Positions 48,377 to 57,799 are shown, numbered from the stretch's first letter. The stretch: DNA of 64,000 nt from Verrucomicrobiota bacterium (GCA_026398135.1 JAPLTN010000109.1:20246-84245), one strand, 5' to 3'. Numbers and translations: made by a program. Notes: generated by a model from the sequence alone, not told the origin.

Positions 48377-49119
48377 TCCGCGCTGCCGCACCTGAATTCG
48401 ACGGCGTCCTGCTGATCGACAAACCATCCGAGCATACTTCGCACGATGTCGTCGCCCGCGTGCGTGGCATTCTGCGCATGAAGCGGGTCGGCCACGCCGG
48501 CACGCTCGATCCGATGGCGACCGGCCTGCTGGTGGTCTTGCTCGGCAAGGCGACCAAGCTTTCGCAGTATCTGATGAGCGTGGACAAGACCTACACCGGC
48601 ACGGTCACGCTTGGTAAAATCACCAACACCCAGGATGCCGAGGGAGATGTGATGGAAACGCGGCCCGTGCCCGAGCTGAGTGAAGAGCAGGTACGCGGGT
48701 TCCTGCGCGGCATGGTGGGTGACCAATACCAGACACCTCCGATGTTTTCCGCGATCAAGATCAAGGGCGTGCCGCTCTACAAAAGCGCTCGCGCCGGCGA
48801 GGAGATCGAGCGCGAGGCGCGTTTCATCCGCGTCAAACGTTTCGAGCTTACGCGTTGGGCCACGCCCGACGCCTTGGACTTCGTGGTGGACTGCACCAAG
48901 GGCACTTATGTGCGCACGCTGGCGCATGACCTTGGCCAGAAAATCGGCTGTGGCGCGCACCTGAGTGCGTTGCGCCGTATTTCCTCCGGTCAGCTCACTG
49001 TGGACAAGGCCGTGACCTTGGATGCCTTGCAAAAAATGTCGCCCGCCGAAGTGCAGGCCGCGCTTATTCCGCTCTATGATGCCGCGCCCTCGGTGGCGAT
49101 TGGCTCCGCCTTGACCTGA
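48373..49119 (+). CDS. truB: tRNA pseudouridine55 synthase
   Basis: Makes Psi55 in the T-loop of all tRNAs. The 248 residues have [31 protein letters not shown] (catalytic Asp in GTLDP), [21 protein letters not shown] and [13 protein letters not shown]. It lacks a C-terminal PUA domain, so it is a short form. Translation is coupled to nrnA by the ATGA overlap. Confidence 0.95.
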   Translation: MIRAAAPEFDGVLLIDKPSEHTSHDVVARVRGILRMKRVGHAGTLDPMATGLLVVLLGKATKLSQYLMSVDKTYTGTVTLGKITNTQDAEGDVMETRPVPELSEEQVRGFLRGMVGDQYQTPPMFSAIKIKGVPLYKSARAGEEIEREARFIRVKRFELTRWATPDALDFVVDCTKGTYVRTLAHDLGQKIGCGAHLSALRRISSGQLTVDKAVTLDALQKMSPAEVQAALIPLYDAAPSVAIGSALT

Positions 49120-49133
49120 GCTGCGACTTATTC

Positions 49134-50096
49134 GTGGGCAAAGTATTCGACAGTCTCTCGGCCGCCCAATCGCTTCCTGAGCGCGGGCCCTTGCATCTGG
49201 CGATCGGCATGTTTGACGGTGTGCACCTCGGTCATCAGGCCGTGATCGAAGCGGCGGTGCGGTCCGCACGGCGCAGCGGCGGGATGGCGGCGGTGCTGAC
49301 TTTTGATCCGCATCCGAGCCGTTTTTTTCGTCCTGCCGATCCGGTCCGCTTGATCATGGATCGAGAGCAACGGGTCGCGGCTCTGCTGTCGCTAGGGGTG
49401 GGGGCGGTGATTGTTCAGCCCTTCAACGCCGATTTCGCGGGAATCGAGGCGGAGGCCTTGCTGTTATTTTTACGTGAACGGTTGCGCTCGCTGCATACCG
49501 TTTACGTGGGCGAAAACTGGCGCTTCGGGCGCGGGCGACGCGGCGATATTACCCTGTTGGTGACCGAGGCGAAAAAGCTCGGGCTGCATGTGGTGAGCGC
49601 GCCTCGCATCAATGGAGACGGCGAGCCGATCAGTAGTACGCGTATCCGGGCCTTGCTGACCGAGGGCCGGATTGACGCGGCCAATGTATTGCTGGGCCAC
49701 GCATATGCGAGCACGGGCGTGGTGCAGCCGGGCAAGCAGCTCGGGCGCACCCTAGGCTTCCCCACCTTGAATCTGCCGTGGACGCCGGACCTGTCGCCTC
49801 GCCTCGGGGTTTATGTGGTGAAAGTGGCGCGGGCGGCAGGCGATGTGGCGGTCGGGACTGCTTTGGCCGGAGTGGCCAACTACGGCCTGCGTCCCACGGT
49901 TGAGCAGACCCACCGTCCGCAACTTGAGGTGCATGTGTTGGACAACTGCCCATTCACGACGGGAGATGCGCTGCGCGTCGAATGGCTGGCTTTTCTCAGA
50001 CCTGAGCAAAAGTTCTCCGATGTAAACGCGCTGCGTGCGCAAATCGAGGCGGACCGTCGGGCTGCGCAGGTTTGGTTTACGGCGGCGCAAGCTTGA
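49134..50096 (+). CDS. ribF: Bifunctional riboflavin kinase/FMN adenylyltransferase
   Basis: Makes FMN and FAD. 320 residues: the adenylyltransferase domain with GMFDGVHLGHQ (HxGH-type site), FDPHPSRFF and the ISSTRIR-like segment SSTRIRALLTEG, then the kinase domain with GRTLGFPTLNL and NYGLRPTVE. It starts at GTG 49134, 14 nt after truB, in the usual truB-ribF order. Confidence 0.94.
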   Translation: MGKVFDSLSAAQSLPERGPLHLAIGMFDGVHLGHQAVIEAAVRSARRSGGMAAVLTFDPHPSRFFRPADPVRLIMDREQRVAALLSLGVGAVIVQPFNADFAGIEAEALLLFLRERLRSLHTVYVGENWRFGRGRRGDITLLVTEAKKLGLHVVSAPRINGDGEPISSTRIRALLTEGRIDAANVLLGHAYASTGVVQPGKQLGRTLGFPTLNLPWTPDLSPRLGVYVVKVARAAGDVAVGTALAGVANYGLRPTVEQTHRPQLEVHVLDNCPFTTGDALRVEWLAFLRPEQKFSDVNALRAQIEADRRAAQVWFTAAQA

Positions 50097-50136
50097 GCTT
50101 TCCCATCTCCCCACCTTGCGTGCGAGCAATCACCCC

Positions 50137-51135
50137 ATGAAGCAACTCTGGCAAAAGTTTACCGTCGCCCTGCCGATGCCCTTTTCTGGGGCGGTCCTGA
50201 TCGCGGTCGGCTTCTGGGGGTTCGTCGCCTGGGACCAGTCGCATTGGTGGGAGGCCAAGGAGGATTACGGCTTCGGTTGGCTGGTGCCCGCCTTTGTCGC
50301 CTTTGTGTTTTATGATCGCTGGCCCAAGATCGTGGCCGCCGCCCAGGCGTGTGCCGCCCCTGACAGTCCGCGGCTGGGGGGCGGACTGCAAAAATGGGTC
50401 AACGCCGCAGTGGGCGGTGCGTTGCTGAGTGGCGCGGGGCTGTTTTTGCTCGGTTCGTTTTATCGGGCGGGAGCGGGCCCGTCGTATCCCGGCACGCTGG
50501 CGATCACCTTGGGTATGGCGGTGCTGCTGTTGCCCCTGTTGTTTTTAAACGCGCCCGAAGCGCCTTCAACCCGCGCGGGGGTCACGGCGGCGGAGGATGC
50601 GCGGGTGAAGCTGGTTTCGCTGTTTCTGTTTCCCGTTCTCGTCTGGCTGGTTTCCGCGCCGATGGTTTCGGTGGTGGAGCAAAACCTGAGTTTGTTCCTG
50701 CTTCAAAAAGTCACGGTGGTCGTGTTTTTCATTTTCGATCTGCTCGGCTTGCCGATTGAGCGGCAGGGCAATGTGCTGGTGCTGCCGCTGGGCAGTGTAG
50801 GCGTGGAGGACGCGTGTTCGGGCATACGTTCGCTTACCGCGTGTTTGTTTGCGGGCTCGTTTCTAGCCTCGGTGTTTCTAGAGAAACTCTGGAAGAAAAT
50901 CGCCTTGGTCGCCTCGGCGATGATGTTCGCGGTATTCACTAATCTGATCCGCAGTTTGTTTCTGACCTCGTGGGCTTACAATTACGGCCCAAAGGCGATC
51001 GAGGGCTTGGTGCACGACGTCGCCGGTTACGCGGTGTTGGGCCTGACCGTGATCGGCCTGCTCTGTTTGCTACCCGTGTTTAACCTTAAAATATCCTTCG
51101 GGGACGACACCGACGACGGGTCGGCCGCAAAGTAG
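50137..51135 (+). CDS. Exosortase/archaeosortase family membrane transpeptidase
   Basis: A 332-residue polytopic protein with about eight TM segments. The family triad is complete: Cys227 in VEDACSGIRSL, Arg272 in FTNLIRSLFL and His293 in LVHDVAGYAV. Exosortases process secreted proteins with PEP-CTERM-like tails, usually together with exopolysaccharide. The start MKQLWQK at 50137 is used. No PEP-CTERM substrate or EPS gene is in the window; its place 40 nt behind ribF is unusual and probably incidental. Its subtype is not assigned. Confidence 0.88.
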   Translation: MKQLWQKFTVALPMPFSGAVLIAVGFWGFVAWDQSHWWEAKEDYGFGWLVPAFVAFVFYDRWPKIVAAAQACAAPDSPRLGGGLQKWVNAAVGGALLSGAGLFLLGSFYRAGAGPSYPGTLAITLGMAVLLLPLLFLNAPEAPSTRAGVTAAEDARVKLVSLFLFPVLVWLVSAPMVSVVEQNLSLFLLQKVTVVVFFIFDLLGLPIERQGNVLVLPLGSVGVEDACSGIRSLTACLFAGSFLASVFLEKLWKKIALVASAMMFAVFTNLIRSLFLTSWAYNYGPKAIEGLVHDVAGYAVLGLTVIGLLCLLPVFNLKISFGDDTDDGSAAK

Positions 51136-51148
51136 CAAAGACTGGGTT

Positions 51149-52690
51149 TTAAAGCCGGATCAGTTCGGACGTGGCGGGCACGTCCTTGATGATTTGCGAC
51201 GGCTCGGGACCTACGCCGAGGTAACGCAGGTTGGGCAGGCGGGATTCGTGTGGCCAGCGGTCGCCGTGGTAGGCCACCGACAACATGGAGCGCACCATGC
51301 CGCCGACGTAGCGGCGGGCGTTCAGCGGCAGATCGGCGAAGTGGCGAACTTGAGAAATGTCTTCGGCCCAGCCGGCGTATTTTTCATAAACGGGTAGCAA
51401 GGTTTTGCGAACCGCGTCGTTGCGCGGGACGTGGTGGTAACGTTTGCCGGAGGCGTCTTCGTAGGAGGTGCAGATGAGTAGTTCGGTGTTCCAGTCGGCG
51501 CGGTGACTGAGAGCGTCGAGTTTGTTGATCATCACGTCTTGGAAACCGCCGTAGCGCAGGGCGTCGCCTTTTTCCACCGCGTCATACCAGCCGACCATGC
51601 GCTGGCGGCCGGTGGAGGTGCCGAATTCGAGCTTTTTAAGCAAAACGGCGAGCGGGTGGGCGTCGTCCATCTGGGTCAGGAAAACGTGGGTGCCGACCTT
51701 GGTATCGTAAGCCTTGGCGACGCCGAAGGTGTGGATGGTCTGCACGGGAATGCCCGCACTCTCGAAGAACTCGGGGGTGAAGGTGTGCGACGCGGTGACG
51801 TTGGGCGAGAAGCCGTGGCGTTTATCGAGCCAGTAAGCCTGGCCGAACTCGCCGATGATGGTGTGGCCGGCGTGCACTTCGCGCAGGACGAGCTCGCGGA
51901 CTTCGCCGATGTTTTTGGCGAGGCGCTGGCCGGCCTGCCAGTAAGTCTCGGTGAGAGCGGCGAGATTCAAGCTGAACGGAGTTTCGCCGCGGAAAGGCGT
52001 GAAATCGAATTCGGCGGCGGTGAAAACGCCGAGTTCCAGCGCCTCGGCGTTGGCGCGGAGTTCGGCTTGGGTGAGTTTGTCGAAATAGCCGGCGAAGGCC
52101 TCGGGCGAGACGCGGCAGACGTGTTGAATGGTGCGCAGGGCGCGGTCGGCCCGCTGGGCGAGTTTACGGGCGTAGTCGGCGCGGGTTCCGAGGAAATCGG
52201 CGTAGGTGATCTGCCACTGGCCGACTTCATCCTGGTAGGAAGGCGTGATGCCGCGTCCGGTGGAGCCGCGCGGCTCTTCGGCGAGCACGTTGACGCGATA
52301 GTCCTCCCACGCGAGGTCGAGCAAGCGGTGGGTCAAGTCGGAGACCAGGGTGCGCTCATCAAATACCAGGCGGGCGAGCACGTTGTAGCCCTTGCGTTCC
52401 AGGGGTTGGGCCTCCCACCAGGCTTTGCGCGGATCGGCGACGACGCCGGCACCAATGGCGAGGGTGGGGATCTCTTTTTCGACTACGCCGGAAGGAAGCA
52501 GGTTGAGTTTGATGCCGGCGGCGGTGTGGCCGGAGTTGGCCCCGCCGTTTACCTTAAGGACCATGGTCACGGGATGCGCGGATCCGTTTAGCTCGTGAAC
52601 GACTTCAGGAATGAGGCGACCTTTGCCCTCATCGCCGAGGGAGATGCCGACGTCGGCGATGAGGCGGCTGGTAAACGGAAGAAGCGGCAT
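51149..52690 (-). CDS. purA: Divergent adenylosuccinate synthetase
   Basis: GTP-dependent conversion of IMP to adenylosuccinate is the expected role. 513 residues against about 430 in E. coli. Retained: GDEGKG (catalytic Asp), NSGHT (catalytic His), [24 protein letters not shown] and NKLDAL. Changed: the tryptophan before GDEGKG, the GGHN histidine, the GAQG loop (EFGQA here), and the GPDR guanine/ribose loop (GPEPS here). The family is clear but the gene is far from classical PurA, so a related substrate cannot be excluded. It is convergent with the exosortase gene. Confidence 0.8.
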   Translation of the reverse strand: MPLLPFTSRLIADVGISLGDEGKGRLIPEVVHELNGSAHPVTMVLKVNGGANSGHTAAGIKLNLLPSGVVEKEIPTLAIGAGVVADPRKAWWEAQPLERKGYNVLARLVFDERTLVSDLTHRLLDLAWEDYRVNVLAEEPRGSTGRGITPSYQDEVGQWQITYADFLGTRADYARKLAQRADRALRTIQHVCRVSPEAFAGYFDKLTQAELRANAEALELGVFTAAEFDFTPFRGETPFSLNLAALTETYWQAGQRLAKNIGEVRELVLREVHAGHTIIGEFGQAYWLDKRHGFSPNVTASHTFTPEFFESAGIPVQTIHTFGVAKAYDTKVGTHVFLTQMDDAHPLAVLLKKLEFGTSTGRQRMVGWYDAVEKGDALRYGGFQDVMINKLDALSHRADWNTELLICTSYEDASGKRYHHVPRNDAVRKTLLPVYEKYAGWAEDISQVRHFADLPLNARRYVGGMVRSMLSVAYHGDRWPHESRLPNLRYLGVGPEPSQIIKDVPATSELIRL

Positions 52691-53026
52691 GGCGGAAAAA
52701 AGGGGAAACGTTGATCAGAAAGCCCCGTTATGGGGTGGGGCAAGGGGGAAGCATCCGGGGTGCGGCTAAATTAGGCACTTCGATTTGGTGCAGTGGAAGT
52801 GTAGGCCTTCTGCTCGCGGATATTATCGCAACCCTCGCGCGGGTTCAGGCAAAGGCTGCGTAGCTTGGCCATTCGTTTGCAGCTAACGTATCCTGCCTCG
52901 CTTCGGTGTCCACGTGTCGAAGCGCAGCGGGGCAACACCTCTTATGCACACTCCCCGTTTTTTTATCTCTGGTTCCCGGTTAGCCGGCGGGCCGACCTTA
53001 ATCGACCCTAGGAAGGACTCCAGCGT
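52691..53026. other. purA/PAS-gene divergent spacer with leader structures
   Basis: No gene seen. On the PAS side it has a sigma-54-like site (52866-52881), a 7-bp hairpin CGCTTCG/CGAAGCG (52899-52905/52918-52924), a second short stem CGGGG/CCCCG followed by T7 (52928-52964), and an AGGAAGGA ribosome site at 53009-53016. On the purA side a GCCCC/GGGGC hairpin lies near 52713-52732. Confidence 0.5.
52866..52881 (+). promoter_or_regulatory. Sigma-54-like promoter upstream of the PAS gene
   Basis: TGGCCA, 5 nt, TTGCA; the GG-N10-GC core is exact. The predicted transcript start near 52892 gives a 135-nt leader. Confidence 0.55.
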
Positions 53027-53857
53027 ATGCATACAAACCAGCAGCCTCCGTTAGATTCCAAGCGCGAGGCGCATGCCGAGACCGAGGCGTTGCGTTTGCT
53101 GCGCCAGCTTTGCGCCCGGCTGCCGAGTGCGATCTTTCACTACCGGAGGCGACCCGATCAAACCGGGTGTATCCCGTTTGCGAGTGATGGGCTCGCGTTG
53201 ATTCATGGGGTGAAGCCCGATCTGGTGCGCGAGGATGCCAGCGCTTTTTTTGCCCAAGTGCAGTCAGATGATCGCGAGTCCGTTATCCGGTCGCTTGAAG
53301 ACTCGGCGGATACGCTGAAGCCGTGGCACCATGAATACCGGGTGGTAATCGGTAATGGCTCGGTGCGTTGGCTGGCGGTCGAGGCCACGCCTGAACGCGA
53401 AGCCGATGGCAGCGTGTTGTGGCACGGTTGTATTACGGACATCACCCGTCGCAAACTTTCCGAACAGCGTCTGCGCTCCGCGCTGGATCATGTTAGCCGC
53501 CAGCAATTCGCCATCGATCAGCATGCGATCGTGGCCATGACCGACGTCGCGGGCACGATCGTTTATGCCAACGACAAGTTTTGCGAAATAAGCGGCTATA
53601 GTTTTGTCGAACTCGTCGGGCAAAACCACCGCTTGATTAAGTCAGGGATACATCCACCTGCCTTTTTCACCGCGATGTATGAGGTGATCGCGCGCGGGAA
53701 AGTCTGGCACGGGGAGATTTGCAACCGGGCCAAGGACGGCCGGCTTTACTGGGTGGCGACCACCATAGTGCCCTTTTTCGACGAAGCGGGACGCATCGAG
53801 CGTTACGTCTCGATCCGCACCGACATCACTGCGCTTGTGCGCAACCGGATGGTGTAA
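53027..53857 (+). CDS. Double PAS domain protein without output domain
   Basis: 276 residues. PAS/PAC 1 at 25-140 (FHYRRRPD, GSVRWLAVEATP, WHGCITDITRRK) and PAS/PAC 2 at 155-270 (AMTDVAGTIVYANDKFCEISGY, LIKSGIHPPAFF, WHGEICNRAKDGRLYWVATTIVPF, IERYVSIRTDIT; all cited in pieces). The second domain resembles the Aer redox-sensing PAS. There is no kinase, GGDEF, EAL or methyl-accepting part, so it must signal through a partner. It has a good AGGAAGGA site 10 nt before the ATG. It is convergent with cheD, which makes a chemotaxis-linked sensor likely. Confidence 0.87.
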   Translation: MHTNQQPPLDSKREAHAETEALRLLRQLCARLPSAIFHYRRRPDQTGCIPFASDGLALIHGVKPDLVREDASAFFAQVQSDDRESVIRSLEDSADTLKPWHHEYRVVIGNGSVRWLAVEATPEREADGSVLWHGCITDITRRKLSEQRLRSALDHVSRQQFAIDQHAIVAMTDVAGTIVYANDKFCEISGYSFVELVGQNHRLIKSGIHPPAFFTAMYEVIARGKVWHGEICNRAKDGRLYWVATTIVPFFDEAGRIERYVSIRTDITALVRNRMV

Positions 53858-53873
53858 TTCTGGCGTAATCGCC

Positions 53874-54395
53874 CTAGGCGAGGGAGATCGCAAGGGTGCG
53901 GTCGGGAAGTTTGATGCTAAGCTGGCCGGTGCCGACTTCGAGATGGAGGGTGCGGTTTACGGTGCCCGCCACTTCGCTGCCGACGACGCGGCAGCCATAG
54001 ACGGCGAGCATTTTTTTAACCGCGATGATATTGCGCTCGCCGATCTTGAAACTGTCGGGTCCGGAGAGCACGGAGGCGCCGCCGGCGATGTAGATCTGGG
54101 TGCGGGAGCGTTGTGCGCGCATGCCCGCGAGAGCGTTGAAAAGGAGAGGAATGCCGGTGTCGGCAAACATGGCTGGCTGGGTGCCGGCCTTCTCCGGCGA
54201 GAGCGAAGACTCCGGCAGCATGAGGTGGAGCAAGCCGCCCACTTGAACGCTGGAATCGTAGGCGACGAGGCCGATGCACGAGCCCAGTGCGTAGGTGCTG
54301 ATGATCATTTGGGCCTGGTTGGCCACGGCGAAGTCGGCCACGCCCACGACGATGCGTTGGGCGAAGAGGCTGGCGATAGTCGGTGAACCGGCCAT
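53874..54395 (-). CDS. cheD: Chemoreceptor glutamine deamidase CheD
   Basis: Deamidates receptor glutamines in adaptation. The 173 residues have the family site TYALGSCIGLVAYD (catalytic Cys), GGLLHLMLP (catalytic His), and GGASVL. It is last in the operon cheR-cheB-REC/HD-cheD, 8 nt behind the previous gene. Confidence 0.93.
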   Translation of the reverse strand: MAGSPTIASLFAQRIVVGVADFAVANQAQMIISTYALGSCIGLVAYDSSVQVGGLLHLMLPESSLSPEKAGTQPAMFADTGIPLLFNALAGMRAQRSRTQIYIAGGASVLSGPDSFKIGERNIIAVKKMLAVYGCRVVGSEVAGTVNRTLHLEVGTGQLSIKLPDRTLAISLA

Positions 54396-54403
54396 GCGGG
54401 GGG

Positions 54404-55675
54404 TTAGGAGTAAACGAGGAGACGCTGGCTGATCGGGGTGACGAGATTATGGCTGCGAATCTTGGCGATGGTGCCGGGGTTGAGCGGTTGGCCTTCACCG
54501 ACAAGCAGCATACCGTGCGGACTATAAATACCGCTGGCGAGAATCATGCCGGGTTGAAGGTCTTCGAGCATAACCTCTCGCACGCTCTTGGGCAGGGATT
54601 GCAGGCGGGTGGTGGTGCGGAAAAGCCGCACCGCCTCCGGATCGAGGGCCTTGCCTGATTCGGCGTCGATTTCCTCCAGCGCCTGGGGAGAGGCGAGACC
54701 GGATTCGACATACCAGACGGCGACGGCGAGGCAGCGGGCGGTCCAGGGAATGGCTTCGCGGGCGAGCCCGTCGGGGTAGCCTTGGCCATCGAAGCGTTCG
54801 TGGTGCGCCCGGATGGTCTCGCCGACCAGTGGACGTCCGTCGATGTGGGCGGCCAGGGTCTGGCTGTAAACCGGGTGATTGTGAATGCCCTCCAGCTCGC
54901 GTTCGCTGAGGCGTTCGGGTTCGCGTTGAAAGACGCGGAAGACCTCGCGGGAAACCCCGATGAGCCCGAGGTCGCAAAGCCATGCGCTGGTCCTGAGCAC
55001 TTGGCGTTCGTCCAGGGTGAGGTGAGGCGACTGCGCCATCTGGGTGGCGAGGGTGGCGACGGTTTGGGTACGGCCCGCGAGGTAGGGGTCGTAGGTGGCG
55101 AGGATTCGGCTGCACAACTCCAGGGAAAGGTCGTAGCGCCGGGCGAGAAGCTGGTTGGCCTCGTCGAGCGAGTGGCGCTGGCGTTCGAGCACGGCGACTT
55201 GCTCGGCGAGGGTGGCGTTGGCTTGGGTCAGCTTCAGGTTGAGGTCGGAAGACTGGTCGAGCAGGCGCTGGTTCTGCACCAGGAGTTCGTAGCGGTGAGA
55301 GGCGTTGCGCACCGTTACGATCAGTTCCTCGCGCAACCAGGGTTTGGCGAGGAAACGGTAAATTTCGCCGCGATTGATTGCCTCGACCAGGGTGGGGAGC
55401 GAGAGCACGGCGGTCACCAAAACCCGGGTGGCGTGGGGTTGGATACGCTGGCACTCGACCAGGAAATCCATGCCTGACATCGAGGGCATGAGGTGGTCGG
55501 AAATGATTACGCCGAAGGCCTGACGGTGGAGCAGTTCGATGGCGTGCTGCGGATCGCTGCTGGTGACGACGTGGAATTTCTGGCGTTCGAGCACCTCCTT
55601 GAGGGCGGCAAGGATGCGAGGCTCGTCGTCCACGACGAGCAGGGTGCGGGCGGTGTTGGGGTCAGGCGCTGGCAT
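54404..55675 (-). CDS. Response regulator with degenerate HD-GYP domain
   Basis: 423 residues. REC domain 1-125 (LLVVDDEPR, phospho-acceptor Asp60 in ISDHLMP, Lys111), coiled coil 135-180, HD-GYP-like domain 185-340, then a short beta tail. Active HD-GYP enzymes hydrolyse c-di-GMP using a metal-binding HD and neighbouring His/Lys. Here HDxGK is replaced by LCDLGL (233-238), and the preceding His is missing (AGRTQTV), although HHERFDGQGYPDGL (291-304) is kept. It is likely a non-catalytic effector or binding protein. It overlaps cheB by 14 nt. Confidence 0.88.
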   Translation of the reverse strand: MPAPDPNTARTLLVVDDEPRILAALKEVLERQKFHVVTSSDPQHAIELLHRQAFGVIISDHLMPSMSGMDFLVECQRIQPHATRVLVTAVLSLPTLVEAINRGEIYRFLAKPWLREELIVTVRNASHRYELLVQNQRLLDQSSDLNLKLTQANATLAEQVAVLERQRHSLDEANQLLARRYDLSLELCSRILATYDPYLAGRTQTVATLATQMAQSPHLTLDERQVLRTSAWLCDLGLIGVSREVFRVFQREPERLSERELEGIHNHPVYSQTLAAHIDGRPLVGETIRAHHERFDGQGYPDGLAREAIPWTARCLAVAVWYVESGLASPQALEEIDAESGKALDPEAVRLFRTTTRLQSLPKSVREVMLEDLQPGMILASGIYSPHGMLLVGEGQPLNPGTIAKIRSHNLVTPISQRLLVYS

Positions 55676-56777
55676 GGGAGAGGCGGGACTGGGTGGCTAG
55701 GAGGACGATATGATCGGCGATGGCGTCGAGCGGGAGCTGCACCTCGGCGCCACCTTGTACCCAGGCTTCACGGGGCATGCCGTAAACCACGCTGGTGGCC
55801 TCGTCCTGGGCAAAGGTGCTGGCACCGGATTTTCGCAAACGAACCAGACCTTCGGCGCCGTCTTTGCCCATGCCGGTGAGCACTCCGCCGATGGTGTGCG
55901 GGCGGTTCGCCTCGGGCACGGATTTGAAGAGAATATCGACGGCGGGTCGCTGGTGCCAGACTTGTGGGCCGGAGTTGAGTTCTACGCGATAGCCGGCTCC
56001 GGTCCAGCGCACCAGCATGTGAAAGTTTCCCGGTGCCACCAAGGCAGTCCCGGGTGGCAAGGCGTCGCCGTCAACGGCTTCGTGAACCGGAAACGCGCAG
56101 AGGCTGTCGAGGCGTTCGGCGAAGGCGCGGGAGAAGTTGGCCGGGATGTGCTGCACGATGGCGATGGGCGGCAGGCCGGCGGGCAGTCGCACCAGGACTT
56201 CGCGCAGGGCTTCGGTGCCGCCGGTGGAGGCCCCGAGCACGATGAGGCGGCGGGAATCGCCTCGATAGGGCGTGGTCGCCGCGCGGGGTTGCGGCGGAGC
56301 GGCGTATGTGAAACCCGGGCGCGAGGCACTGGGGGCGGGTGGAGGCGGCAGCGCCACACCGGGACGTTTCAGGCGGGCGGTCGCGGCGGCTTTGACTGCG
56401 AGGTGCAGGCGAGGACCCATGTCACCGAAGCTGTAGGAGCCGCCGGGCTTGGCGAGGACCTCCACCGCCCCCAGACGCAGCGCTTCCATGGCGTGAACCG
56501 AGCCCTCTTTGGAGATCGAGCTCATGACGATGACAGGCATCGGCCGCTCGCGCATGAGGATGCCGAGAAAGGTCAGCCCGTCCATGCGGGGCATTTCCAG
56601 GTCCAGGGTGAGCACATCGGGCGAAAGTTCCTTGATGCGGTCTTTGGCCATGTAGGGGTCCGAAGCGGTGCCGACTACCTCGATGTCGGGATCGACACTC
56701 AGGGCTTCGGTGATCAAGCGACGAACGACGGCGGAATCGTCCACCACGAGGACCTTGATAGGGCGGCGGGGAGGCAT
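55662..56777 (-). CDS. cheB: Protein-glutamate methylesterase CheB
   Basis: Removes receptor methyl groups after phosphorylation by CheA. 371 residues: a REC domain (VLVVDDSAVVRRL, TLDLEMPRMDGL), a Pro/Ala linker at 145-175, and the esterase domain with the catalytic triad in LGASTGGTEAL (Ser), QHIPANFS (His) and GMGKDGAEGL (Asp). It lies 10 nt after cheR in the same operon. Confidence 0.96.
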   Translation of the reverse strand: MPPRRPIKVLVVDDSAVVRRLITEALSVDPDIEVVGTASDPYMAKDRIKELSPDVLTLDLEMPRMDGLTFLGILMRERPMPVIVMSSISKEGSVHAMEALRLGAVEVLAKPGGSYSFGDMGPRLHLAVKAAATARLKRPGVALPPPPAPSASRPGFTYAAPPQPRAATTPYRGDSRRLIVLGASTGGTEALREVLVRLPAGLPPIAIVQHIPANFSRAFAERLDSLCAFPVHEAVDGDALPPGTALVAPGNFHMLVRWTGAGYRVELNSGPQVWHQRPAVDILFKSVPEANRPHTIGGVLTGMGKDGAEGLVRLRKSGASTFAQDEATSVVYGMPREAWVQGGAEVQLPLDAIADHIVLLATQSRLSHASA

Positions 56778-56787
56778 GGCGCGGATG

Positions 56788-57618
56788 TCAGTCCAGCGGG
56801 TTTTGGTAGGTGGCGGGACGGATCATTTTGAGCCCGTGGTTGATTCCGGTGAGGCTCTCGGAATGCCCCACCATGAGGTAGCCGCCCGGCACCAGTCGGG
56901 CGCGAAGGCGTTTGATCAATTCTTCCTGGGTGGGGCGATCAAAGTAGATCATCACGTTGCGACAGAATATAATCTGAAAGGGTTCGGTAAACGGTGGCTG
57001 GCCTTCTAGCAGATTCAGGCGGCGAAAACGGACGAGCGAGCGGATGGATGGTTTTACCCGGAAAAGCCCCGTTTGTTCGCCATATCCGGTTTGAAAATAC
57101 GTTTTCACCATCGCCGGACTGATGCGCGATACCGTCTCGGCGGGATAGATGCCGGCCTCTGCTTTGGCCAGAATGCGAGAGGAGATGTCGGTGGCTTCAA
57201 TTTGGCGCGGCCAAGAATTGGGTTTGCCGCTGAAATACTCCTCCAAGGCCATGGCGACGGAGTAGGGCTCTTCGCCACTGGAACTCGCGGCGCTCCAGAC
57301 GCGCAGGGCGTACCACTTTTCTTTTTCCCGGCGACGGACCAAATCAGGCAGGATAATCTCCTTGAGCGCGGTAAAGTGTCCTTCTTCGCGGAAGAAATAA
57401 GTGTGATTGGTCGAGATCGCGTCGATCAAGTTGCCGAGTTCTTCAGTGCCCGCAGGGGTGCGCAGCAGATCGCAGTAATCGGTGATGGTGGCGGTGTTCG
57501 TAGCACGCAAGCGTTTGCCCAGCCTGGCACTTACTAGTTCCTGTTTGTCGGGGCCGAGGTTGATCCGGCTGTGCTGGTAAACGAAATCGCGGAGGAATTG
57601 ATAATCGTTCGGACGCAT
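56788..57618 (-). CDS. cheR: Chemotaxis protein methyltransferase CheR
   Basis: Methylates receptor glutamates with SAM. 276 residues from MRPNDYQFLRDFVYQHSRI: an N-terminal helical domain with KQELVSARLGKRLR, NHTYFFREEGHF, the SAM loop VWSAASSSGEEPYS, and IIFCRNVMIYFD. The Met at 57618 is preferred over 57711, because CheR proteins begin here and a sigma-28-like box lies at 57632-57658 inside the longer frame. Confidence 0.93.
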   Translation of the reverse strand: MRPNDYQFLRDFVYQHSRINLGPDKQELVSARLGKRLRATNTATITDYCDLLRTPAGTEELGNLIDAISTNHTYFFREEGHFTALKEIILPDLVRRREKEKWYALRVWSAASSSGEEPYSVAMALEEYFSGKPNSWPRQIEATDISSRILAKAEAGIYPAETVSRISPAMVKTYFQTGYGEQTGLFRVKPSIRSLVRFRRLNLLEGQPPFTEPFQIIFCRNVMIYFDRPTQEELIKRLRARLVPGGYLMVGHSESLTGINHGLKMIRPATYQNPLD

Positions 57619-57631
57619 GGGTAAGTCATCA

Positions 57632-57658
57632 CTATCGGCGCACTTGGCGGAAAATGAA
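57632..57658 (-). promoter_or_regulatory. Possible sigma-28-like promoter for the cheR operon
   Basis: On the minus strand: TTCATTTT, 11 nt, GCCGATAG. The -10 box is a 7/8 match; the -35 box is 5/8. It lies 13 nt before the chosen cheR start. Confidence 0.42.
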
Positions 57659-57765
57659 CGGTGCTCATGAAAATCCCCCAAAAGTCGGTCGGCAAAATTT
57701 ACCCCATTCATCGGAGGAGGGGCTCCGGGGCTTGGGTGTTTTGGGTTTAATATTTTTAAACTATT

Positions 57766-57792
57766 CCTGAGTAGTTTGATGCATCAGTCAGG
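57766..57792. promoter_or_regulatory. Dyad operator candidate before flgB
   Basis: CCTGA (57766-57770) and TCAGG (57788-57792) flank the perfect palindrome TGATGCATCA (57777-57786). It lies 8 nt upstream of the sigma-54-like site, in the cheR/flgB divergent spacer. Confidence 0.45.
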
Positions 57793-57799
57793 AACGTGA

